64,000 nucleotides of DNA, taken from NCBI GenBank assembly GCA_000310025.1, contig FN649733.1, positions 2,422,181 to 2,486,180 of the forward strand, read 5' to 3'. Each line of letters starts with the position of its first letter. The stretch's first letter is position 1. Under the pieces are notes generated by a model. That model did not search any database, was not told the DNA's origin, and saw only the letters and a list, made by a program, of their open reading frames with translations. Below, piece by piece: positions 32,301-44,300 of this stretch. Position numbers and translations under genes: made by a program. Source of the DNA: Ectocarpus siliculosus (lineage: Eukaryota > Sar > Phaeophyceae > Ectocarpales > Ectocarpaceae).

Positions 32301-35300
32301 CAAAAGGTCTTGCACGGACCGCGAGGGCATCTTCTGCATCAGTCTGCCGCGCGAGTCTGGCTTCGGAGCCTCCGAAGTGAGGTTGGACATGTCATCGTCC
32401 TCGTTCCCCCCAGTCTTGCAAGGCTTGTTCGGGACGGTCTGAAACAGCACGCAGCGGCAGTAGCAGGCAGCCACAACAACACGAATGATCGCGCCCCCCC
32501 CACCATCATCATAGTCGCCTATTATCTCTGTCTCGAAAACCAACTGCACGTTCGCTAACGTACAGCTTAAACGCACGGCTCTGTCTGTCTCCCCGTGCAT
32601 GTACAAGCACCAATTGCCTCGCGCGACGAGGACGAGCACAAAAACTTGATTGCCAAACCGACCGGCGACGGAAACTAGCGGCGTTTCCCCTCCCCGTACG
32701 CACCGCGCGGGTGAACGCATGTATTAGAGACAGCATCGGGCAAAACAGCAGTGCGCAACAGGCACACCCTCCTGTGCAGGCGAGAGTGAGTGCGCGAAAA
32801 CGTGCCATGTGCTTGCTAGCCCCGCGACATCCTCGACAAGAGCACACATGCCAAAAGCCGTGCGGAAATAATTCTCACACCGTGTCAGGGCGTGGGCGCA
32901 ACACCGCAGTGAAGCCCTAAAACACAGACGGCGGTGAGGTTAGCAGTGCGCGATGGCACCTCACCTTCAACCCCCCGTTCGCCTTCGCTACTTCCTCCGC
33001 TTCTAGTCTGGCTCTCTCAGCTGCCGCTGCTGCTGCTGCTGCTGCTGCTGCCGCCGCCGCCGCCGCCTTCTTAGCTTCGGTCTCGGCTTTGTCGCGGGCC
33101 TCCCTCGCAGCCGTCTCTTCCGCCGCGCTAGACTCCCTCAACGTTGTCTTGAACGCGCTGCACGCGCCCACAAAAGAGAAGAAGAGCGAGGGATCAAGGA
33201 AGGGGTGAGGGAGCGAAAACACGGCAGTCTCGAAGATGAAGAGACGAAAAAAGAGCGAGAGCGAAAGCACAGTCTCAAAAGAAAAAATAGATGAAAAAAT
33301 AGATGAAAAAAGAGCGAGAGATCAAGGAAATGGCGAGTGCGAAAACACACCAGTCTCGCAGATGAAAAGATGAAAAAAAAATCTGGAAAGCTGACAGGCG
33401 GTCGGTTGTTCGGTTGGGGTTTGCTATGGCCTGCCGCTACACTTGCCACTAGATGGAACGCACGGAATCTCCGACGGATACAAGATCCAATAGCAGTGCT
33501 TGCTCTGGTGCGACGCTCGTGCTGCAAGCAAGCCCATGACCATGTTCCGTCCAAAATGATCCGAAAACGTTTCCCTAACTGTCATCCGTACGCAAGGAAG
33601 TAAGCACAAGATGCCGAACACCCTTAGCAGGATGCAGCGAACCCGTCATGCGACTCGCCGAATACCTCACGGTGCTTCGCGATTGGCGATGTGAGAGCCT
33701 GATCTGGAGAGAACCCGGCGTGCTCCGTCCCGGCTTTGTAGGGATGCGAGGTCAATGGACTAACGACTATGGCATGCACGATCATGAGTACACCCCCCCC
33801 CCTAACGAGATCTCGAGCAACCACGCAAAGGGCGGTGTGGTGCACCTCGCACCAATACTTCTGCGGCTCAATTCCGACGGCACAGCAGCAGCGAGGCACA
33901 CGCAACAAGCGGAGCACCTGAAGGCAGCCAGAGCCTCCTCCGTGGCGGCCGTGACCCTAGGGAGCAGAGCCTTTGCCCTCTGCAGGGCCTCCGTCTGTCG
34001 CTCGGCGGCCAGGGCGAACTCCCTGGCGTCGCCGGTGACGGCGGTGGCTTGCGCTGAAACGGCGGAAGCCTTGAGCTTCGCCTGCTCCGTGAACTCCTGG
34101 GCTTTCTCGACCTATTCAGTTGTCGTGTCGGGTGTGTGGAGGAGGCATGATGATGCCACCAGTTTAAGGCACACACACGAAGAAAAAGAGTCGCTCAAAA
34201 AATTGGCGGGAAAAACCGTCTCAGGACCAACAAAATACGGAACCAAAGGCTAAAAATGGGACGCCATCTACTACAACAACTGTAGTCGGTAGTAGTCGAG
34301 TTGCGCAACGGAGGCGTGGAAACGCGCACGTGTGCACCATCCGATCAGGCCATCTTCGTGTGCGCTCACGCTTGTTGGTACCCGCGCAGCTCCCTGTGTT
34401 CTTATGCGGCCTACGCGCGGACGCTGCTTTGTAGAGTGCGAACGACGGTGATCGCTCGTACTGGTCTTCACCCACTGGCCACAAATTTTCGACAAAAATC
34501 AGATGTTGGTGGCAAAGTATTAATCATCAGTCTGCCGGCGCCTTGGGCGGTCTTCTGCCAGAGCACACACCGGATTGTGTACATGGCGTTCTTTTTACCT
34601 GGCACTTGGCTGCTGCTTCTTCCGAGCCGACGGCAAGGTTCTTCGCCTCTCGAAAATCGTCCCGGAGCCTCTCGAGAGCGTCCCCTATTCTACGGATCTC
34701 TCCAGCCGCGTCGCCCCCCTTTGCCGATTGCGTGACCCCCTCCAGCTCTTCCGCACTGAAGCACAACAACAACGGAAAATATTATGCCAAGAGAGAAAGA
34801 GGGGAGAGAGGTACCACAGGAGCTTCAACAAACTAGAAAGTACACGTAGAGAGAAGGATCGGGGCTGGCCATACACAATACTTTGGGGGCTTCAAATCGG
34901 AAGAGCCGATAGGCCATGGTCTCCACACTGTAACGTCCAACCTGACGAACCCCGCATGCATTTACAACAACCGGGCCCACTCCAAACCGACCAGGGCTGG
35001 AGGACCCCCCCGGATGTTTTCGACTCACGCTGCGGAAGACGCGTTGATGCTCTTGAGAGCTTCCTCCGAGGCAGCCAGGAGTCGTTCCAAGGCTCCGGCG
35101 GCGAACGTGCCGACCCCATCCTCTCTTGCCGCCTGGACGAATTGCTCCACCTCCACCACACCGCGGCAAGGTGCACAAAACGCCGCAACGCACAAGGGGC
35201 GAACGAGATGACCGTTACGCTCAGCACCGGGCCACGGTGAGGACACACCAAGCTTCCCGGGCAGAACCCCACCGCCGCTAGCTTACGTGCAACCCGTAGC

Positions 35301-38300
35301 AGAAGCGCCGCAGCATACACGCAACCAATCTTCCCGCCCCCCGCCCCCCGGAAAAAAACGCTGGTTTTTCGTCACACACACAGCGGACTAGAAACTGATT
35401 GCCGTTGCTATCCCGCCGCGGTTAGTGCTTAAGGCGATGAGCGCAACTTCGAGGGGGAACACACAAAACACGTTCGTCGATGGCAACAGCAGTCACGCCC
35501 CTGCTAAATACGTACAACGTCACATGCATCCACGCAAACGCACACGCACACGCACACCTGGGGGACGCAAGCTCCGGCCTTGCGGGCCTTCTTTGCCGCG
35601 GATTCCAGCAGGTACTCGTCGTCGCTGCTCAAGACGGACGTGGGCGAGAGGCGCGCGGGCAATCCGCCCTCGTCCTCTTCATCTTGTTCTTCTTCGTTTG
35701 CTCCTATGGCTTTGGTGGTCTTTTCCTCGGCCTCGCTCACCGCCGATTGGGCGGACTTGACCGCAGCCTTCGGGTGGGTGTGAAACAGCAGAACGAACCG
35801 GAAACGCCAAACAAGAATGGGCAGAGTTATTTTGTACGCGTCGTAGCCCTAGGAGGAAGGACAAGGTGTGCGAAAGTCGTACGGAAAACATAGAGCTCTC
35901 GGGAAAAAAAAGGAGCTAGCTATTCTTTGTTCCGTCTCGGAAGGTGGAAAGTGGCATGACTTCGTACGTACTGCTGCAGTCTTCAAAAACGACAAGATAA
36001 TCAGACGAGCAGTCCGCACACACGCTCCAGCAGCCCACAAGACTCGTCCAATAAAACACCGAGTCGTTCAGTAAGAACACCAGATACGTCGAAACACCTT
36101 AGCCTCGTCCGCGGTGGCCTTGGCCTTGTGCCTGTTGGCCAGCGCCTCCTGCAGCCTACCGAAGATCCAGGGACCCTTCTCCGGACCGGTCTCATTGAGA
36201 ATCTTCTGGAGGGTGCAGATCTGGCCGGCGCGGAAGAAGACGCGCGTCCTGCCCAAACGAAACACCTCCAGCGGAACCTGGACATCCAAGCCGCACGGGG
36301 CGACATGACAAGGGGGGGGGGGGGGGGCGTACTCATAGTCGTGCATGGAGGGTACTGATAGTCGTGCATGCCGTAGTCGTTCGACCATTGACCTCGCATC
36401 CCTACAAAGCCGCAACGGAGCACGCCGGGTTCTCACCGGACCAGGCTCTCACATCACCAAGTGCGAAGCGCCGTGAGGTATTCGGCGAGTCGCATGAAGG
36501 GTGCGCTGCGTCCTGCTAAGGGTGTTCGGCATCTCGTGCTTACTTCCTTGCGTACGGATGACAGTTGCGTATGACTTAATTTATTTTCAGGTGCTTTCAC
36601 TTCCAGCGACAGTTATAAGCACTGTGTAACTGCCTCGAGGGTGCTTTACCATTTTAACACAACGTGGTGCGATTATCCTCTTTGCGCGGAGTGAGGGTTT
36701 TCCACCCCGCACAACATGATCTACTCGACAACCATTCATGGTTACCGCAAAAAAAAAAAACGAAGGCAAAAAAACAAGCGGTAACCTGGTTGCCGAGCTC
36801 ACGAAGTGATCGGCCTGTTTTACAACGTCGTTGCCAAGCGACGAAAACTCAACTCCGATCAAACACCGGGCGGGGCGGCTTGTTTTACAACGTCGTTGCC
36901 AAGCGACGAAAACCCAACCCCGATGGCAAACACCGGGGGGGAAGTGGGTGGGGGGGGGTACTCATAGCCGGGCATGCCGTAGTCGTTAGTCCATTGACCT
37001 CGCATCCCTACAAAGCCGCAACGGAGCACGCCGGGTTCTCACCAGACCAGGTTCTCACATCACCAAGCGCGAAGCGCCGTGAGGTATTTGGCGAGTCGCA
37101 TGAAGGGTGAGCTTCATCCTGCTAAGGGTGTTCAGCATCTTGTGCTTACTTCCTTGCGTACGGATGACAGCTGCGTATGACTTAATTTATTTTCTGGTGC
37201 TTTCACTTCCGGAGACAGTTATAAGCACTGCTGTGTAACTGCCTCGAGGAAGCTTGACCATTTTAACACAACGTGGTGCGATCATCCCCCGTTGCGCGGA
37301 GTGAGGCTTCTCCACCCCGCACAACATGATCTACTCGACCACTATTCATGGTCACCGCAAAAAAAAAAGCGAAGGCAAAAAAACAAACGGTAACCTGGTT
37401 GCCGAGTTCACGAAGTGAATTGGCTTGTTTTACAACGTCGTTGCCAAGCGACGAAAACCCAATCCCGATGGCAAACACCGGGGGGGGGGGGGGTGGTTTT
37501 ACAACGTCGTTGCCAAGCGACGAAAACCCAACCCCGATGGCAAACACCGGGGGGGAGTAATGTAGATGCCCCGCATCCTCGTGTGGAGCGGGTTACCTCT
37601 GCACTACGCCTACAAGCAGGAACAATGGACACAGGCTCGTAACTCCAGACGACGCGGTGGGTCTTCGGGTGTTTTGTTCCGGTGCCCTTTCTTTCTCGTT
37701 TCCCTTCTTGCCGAACGCTAAGCCAGGGGTTGGTGAGGGTCCCATGCCGCACGCTGATACCGGCCGCGTAACAGCAGTGCGAATGGACAAAATCATGGCA
37801 CTATGAGGCAAAACGAGATGAGACCGCCGCCCGGACACAAACACACACACACACCTCGAAAGCCCAGAGGATGGCCGCTATCAAGGCCGTCTCCGGCTCC
37901 CCCGCGAAAAGTTTCTCCGCCTCGGCGGCCTTGTCTCCGAGAACCTGTGGGCAAAGAGGATCATCGCACAGTATTGTTGCAGTCTCGCGTCGAGAGAGAA
38001 CCTGGTGTTTCCTCATCCGACAGCACTACTACTCCTGCTTGTCATGCAAACCGGGTAGCGGCAAGAACGACACGAAGATTTGTTTCACAGCTGGGCCATT
38101 CGCAACTACTATTCGTGCGTTGGCGCCGTGAGACGCGTGGAAGGGGGTTCGCAGACGAGAACGTGGCTGGCAAGCGAGCGATTCTACTCCCACCGCTGGA
38201 CACCGTCAAGCGCTGTGCATGCAACCGTGCGTGTCGGACTGCCGATATGCGCAGGGTTCGTGGCTTTTCCCACCTCCTTCAGCTCTCTGTAGGTGACACG

Positions 38301-41300
38301 AGTGGGCATGCCGACCTTGAGCACCTCGCACGTCTGCAGGATCCCGAGGCACTGGAGCTGGTCCACCACGTACCTGGTGCAATGGAACACAAAACAACGA
38401 GACAGATTTCGCGCGAAAAACGTTTACCAAAGCCACGGAGGAAAAGCAAGCAGCTGTTTAGGAGCGGACGCTGAGAGTGCGGCAGCATCGAGCGTTCCGC
38501 CTTCGGTATAGACGTCGTACGGGCAATTTCCTGCCTCCACTGGCTTCACCTGTTGCTGAACACGCCGCACTGCATGGCCGCGTTGGGCTTGATGCACCGG
38601 ATGAAGTTGCACGTCGTGCTCAAAAGTGTCCGGTTGAGGTCTTGCATGGACGCCAAGAAAGCCTTGCCCACGGTCGACTTCACCAACGTCTGCATCCAAG
38701 GTAGGCGGCGTAAACGTCACGCAAGTTCATGGGGTGCTCGGGGAATAGACGAACAGTCCTCTGTCTCTGTCTCTGTCTCTGTCTCTCTGTCTCTGTCTCT
38801 GTCTCTGTCTCTGTCTCTCTCTATATATATCTGTCTGTCGGTGTGTCGGTCTGAATGTCTGTCTTTCTGTGCGCCTGTCTCTTTCTTTCTCTGAGCATCT
38901 CTCTCTCCTTTGCTCTGTTTCGTTCGTTCTCTCCCTCGACAAAGGGCAGAAGGTCGAAGACAAACTCCCGGTAGCTTCGCCCGAGAACGACCGGACGCAA
39001 AACAACAACCACAAGAAGCGTCGGTCTCAGGCTGATCAACACACTGGAGACTCACGCCCCTTGTTGTACAGATATCATCTCGGCGGTGCGCGACACCATA
39101 CAAGAGGCGCACCTTGCGCGCCCGTGCGGTCTTTGGTGTCGTGGCAGTGCTGGCGGGGGCCTGGCGGTACTTGGAGGTGGCCTCCTGCACGACCTGTTCA
39201 GACATCCCGGACGCGTGGAGAAGGTGACGGGAACGAACGTCATACGGGTGGCGGTGGGGGTGGCGAAGATGCACATTGGCGCGTGAAGTCCGAAGCCGAC
39301 TGCGGGGGGCATATCCGACGCGAGAGCGTTCGGTCGAACTTCCCTCGGGTTGAAAAAACAACGAAAACGCCAACCGGGTGTTCCATGAAACCCTCAAACA
39401 ACCCCGTGTCCAAACACACACAACTGAATCCATACACCGCTGTCGCAGCTGCTGACGTTAGGCTCCGCGCGCGCGACGATTTAACCTACACAATAAGAAA
39501 GAAAAAAGATCTTCACGGGTTGGCGTTCACGATGCTGTTCTCAATCTGTGACGGATCGGCTTATCTCCGTCGTTAAAAGCACCAAAAACGCTGACGAGTG
39601 CGGAGTGGCAAAATTGGTCGTTGGTATTGTTCCTCCTCACCTGGTGCTTGCTGGTTGCCAGCGTGGTGCCGAAAGACTCTGGGACCCGGTCCATGTTCCT
39701 CTCCACCCACCCGTGCACGGTGTACTTCACCTTACCAGCGTAGTGCTTAACCCAGAAATTTTCGCGCTGCAGGACGCACGAAGAGAATAGAAACAAGATG
39801 CGAGGAAGGTGGCTGAGAAAAACACACAGACCAAGGAGGGCGGTACTACGAACTTTGATGTTTCGCCTTTTGGGAGCGCAAGCGCCATGTATGACTGCGG
39901 AAAACAAAACAACAGAAGGCGAAAAAAAACAAAGCGGTCCGGCGAGTGAATAACAACTCGTTGGGATGCAGCCACGCTCAATTCCGCTTGACACCCGTAT
40001 GCAACGTGACGTGTTCTGTACCTCTGTCAGTTTTTCTCTTTGATATCACATGGCAGAACGCCACATCACCATTATCGCGACACGGTGTAAGCGCTGAAAT
40101 CCGTCGAAAAATCCCACGGACCGCATCATTTCACACCTTACTTTGCTTTGCGCCACAGACCTATCGACGGATCCGCTCCAAGAGGTCAGACATGACAGCA
40201 TGATTTAGTATGATAGAAGTATTTTTAGAACGTTAGCTACTCACCATGTTTTTCTGTGAGGTTTGCGGGAAGTCTTGGTGTCGTAAGTAGGCCTTGTGAA
40301 GGCCGTCCAAGTAGCGGGCGTCGCTGGGGTTGGGCTCGGCGCATATGTTGTCCAAGCTTCGCCCGGAAACAGGACAGCAGATCAAGGGCGCCAGCAACCG
40401 AAGAGGTTCAGGGAAACAAACCTTATGGGCATTCACTCATGGGGCATACGACAATGAAGTATTGAGACAAGTTATAGCCTAACACGTGTGCAGCGCATGT
40501 AGTTTTGTAGTTGTCACACACGCACGGCGGTATTTCCCTCTAAAGCATTCTCTAGCCGAAACAAAACAAAAAACGCACCTGGGGATGATGCCCCCAGGCT
40601 TGCCGGAGAGCATACTGAGGCACTCGGCGTTGTCGGGGCAGGTGGACACGACCACATCGATCCCCTCCTCCTTGTACAGGCGGAGCTCGTTGCTGAACAC
40701 CTGCTTGTTGAACGTGTCCTGGAGGCTCTCGTTGGTGAAGTTGATGAGCAGCTGCTCGAACTCGTTCTTGGTGTCGAAGTTCTCGAACCCTGTAGAATGG
40801 CGTGGAGGGCGCACGTACCAGGCGAACAGGCGGGCTCAAGCACCGTAGTACAGATCGGGAAACGTTGATAAAAGACGTAATAGCGATGCTTATCCCAGCC
40901 CTAGAAACCTTCGTTTCCCTCTAGGGAATGTGCTTCGTTCTCCGTGACAAGGAGTGGGACCAACACGGACGAAAAAGCTAACAAGACACGAAGGCCATAG
41001 GAAAACTCTCGGAAAAAAACTCGCCCATCACAGCACCACGTCCGGCACCCGACGCCCGTTCGACGGGGGCAACGCACCGAAAATGTCTAGCACGCCGATA
41101 AACGGCAAGCCGTCGTCGCCCTTTCCCAGGGATTTGTTGATCACGGACACGATCCACAAGAACAGGGCCTGGTCGTACAACAAGCACAGAGGGGGACGAT
41201 ACATCGGAATCAGACGCTTCTGGTTGGGCGGAAGGCACACCTCACAAGCTCGTCGCGTCCGCAGGTGTGTTCAACACGTGTACCTCACGCGAACGCCACA

Positions 41301-44300
41301 AGGACGACACAAAAGCGGAGCGAAGACACAACCGTTGAGCATCACGGGCGGTCCAGCAAACAAGCATTGAAAAAATCTCGCCACCATGGGGAGGGGCGAG
41401 CCTCTCAGAAAACAGCTATCAAAACGGACACCTTGGGCAAGACAACGGGACTCCAAAATCAGCTCAGCGGCACATCGAAACCAGCGCTGCCTACAGCAGA
41501 TATCGCCGGCACAAAAAAAACAGCTACATCTCAAGGGGGCACCAACCACTTAACAAAGCGCTGCTACCATGTCGACGCATGTATGGTAATTTCTCGGCAC
41601 ACACACGCCTTTCCTCAGCCCAAAGCCTATCCGATCGTCCCCTCTCTCCCGTACCTCGTAGAGCGATTTCACGATGGCATCGCGGACGAAGTTGGCGTCG
41701 TCCAGGCCGAGTTGAATCGTGAAAGTCTCCCCCCGAGTGATTACCACCCGCTGGGTCAGCATCTTCCCGAGCGCCCCTTCTCCCACCCCAAGCAGCCTTG
41801 CCAGCGTCGACAGGGTCTGTTCCACCCCCCAAAAAAGAAGCGCCATCCACACACATACACGCGCGCGATTAGTGCTGCCAAAAAATAGTCGTCGCCTTGC
41901 AAAAGCTCCGTGCATGGGCATATCGAAGTTGCACCTCCCTCCGGCTCACTCAACTCTATTTTGGTTTGGTTTCCTTCTCTTCTGGTCTCCACAGGTTTGG
42001 GGATTTGGGGCATATTTTTCTCTCAGTTTTCTGGTTGTTCTACCTCTTGGGACGCTGCCTGGAACTGTTCAGCTCTTCCGATATGTTTGTTTCTATCACA
42101 AGAGAATAACGCATTTTTCCTTCAGCTCAATATGTTCACTGTTATCGTCAGGTACTACAATAGGCTGTTTCCACGGAAGTGCGTTCAGGCTTTTAAGGAT
42201 CAGCACGAGCTACGTGTGACATGCTGGGTAGGAGCCAGGCAGGTTCAAAGCGACATCAACGAAAGCAGCAGCAGCAGCGGTGTCAAGAACAGGCTGTATA
42301 TACGACATCAAACAAATCTCTGCGGCACCTTCTCTCCACAAAGAAAAGAAGGGGGGAAAACGGCGCACCAAAAGAACTGAGGGCCCGAGCTAGCATGTAA
42401 GCCCTCCGGCAGCGGTAAACAAGCAATAGCCTTTCATTCTGAGCAATACACTTGCAGTGTACACTTGATCTAGACGAGGGGGTGAAGTGAGGACATGCAT
42501 CTGCCATACCTCGCTGTCGGAGATATCGGCGATCTCGCCCTGCTGGTGGTCCACTTTGTTGAACTCCAGGTTCGATAGGTGCAGCATCGCTGCCAGCGTT
42601 TGCCAGACCTGCAGCTGCGACTCCTCGCTCATCCTGATCGTGTCGAATGCGGCCCTGACCCCTTTGAACTCGTTGGCGTCGTCCACGCCATCCAAGGCGG
42701 TGCAATCGCCGTGGGAGAGAATCTTGTACGAGCCCACGCCCTCCAGCTGCGCGGAACATCGAACAAGCACAATACGCCCTCACTTTTTAGTCGCAAGTCC
42801 TCACTTTAAGTCAAAATCCTGGGCCGAGGCGCGTACACTACGTACGCGACGAATGGATAATCCCAATCGCGGGCCGGGTCCATGACCGTCCCGTCCCGAG
42901 AAAACCCGTCATGGTGCGGAGTGCCGGTCGACGGTCACTCACGCGACACGTTACGCCACAAAGTATGAAAACAGAAGCACTATCCATGTAGGTCAACAAG
43001 TGTTTCGGCCGCAACCATGCATGCGATTTGATGACAGGGAACGCGTCTGGGTGCTGCAAGATACGAAACACCGACCGCAACGCGCGCAGAATATCGACCG
43101 AATCACCTTTAGATCTAAGCCCAAGTCCGAAGCGCCGGCCACGAGCTGGTAGAGGACGTGAAAGTTCCTTTCGCCCTGCCACCGCGCAGGAAAAAAGCGA
43201 GGTAATTTCCGAGGTTCGGCCAAAACACAAAACGTGGAGACTCTCGGGATGTGCCTCCAAGCACCCTCCAAAACAAACGGTATTTTATCTTCTCGGTATC
43301 TCAACCACACACACCGCCCAGCTCACCATCCCTGGCGTGAGCACGCGGCTCTTCTCCAGCAGATAGGTCTCGATGAACGCGCCCGCTAGTCGGTGCTTGT
43401 CCTTTGTGAACTGCAGCTTCAGGAACTTCCCGAACCGCGACGAGTTGTTGTTTCGCAGAGTCTTGGCGTTGCCGAACGACTCCAGGATCGGAGAGGAGTC
43501 CACCACCTTCTGATCCAGGCTTGCCACTCCCCCCGCGGACCGATGTGTCAGGAAGCTGGCAAGCCAGAAGGGCGTACGAAGGAAAGCGGTCGTCCGCCGC
43601 CGTGACAGATATCACATCGTGAAGGATTCCCAATAAAATGAGCGCGAGAAGGGGTTGACGATCGCGGGCGACAACGGTTACTCTGCTGACCACACAGGTC
43701 GCGGCGCGCTTTGACCACTCACGCAAGTTATCTTTGATGCGATATGTTGCTGCCCCGGAACGGTTCGTTCGAGGTAGGTCGAAGGCTTGCGGTAGGTCAT
43801 AAGTACACCACGAGAAGAGAGTTGGCACAAAACTGCAGGAGAGGGATTCTAGCAAAGGTTTGAGGTTGTGAGCCCGGCCATGCACTGGGCTATCGGTTCG
43901 CGTACATACCACACGTTCGTGAAGCAGCTGCACAGCACTTAGTTACCGGCAGCACCCGCGTGCCGTCCTGTCAGCAAGTGCTCCGACTACGCAATCGCAT
44001 CCAGAGCAAATAAATGCGCTCGTCATGCGGGCTTGCAGAAGTATGGACCACTCATCTACCGCGCGTAGTAGCATACGCGCTGGAAATAAGAGGATCTCGT
44101 GTAGAATAGTGTATCCCTTTCGCTCACGTGAGGATGATCTTGCTGGTCTCGGTCTTTCCCGCGCCGCTCTCCCCGGAGACCACGATGGACTGATTGGCTG
44201 CTTTCCGCCCCGTTCCTAGTCGCATCTGGTGGTATGCCAGCTGAGGGACAAAAGGAGCAAGAGCAGAGCTTAGAACAAGAGGCTGGTAATCCGCTGTGTT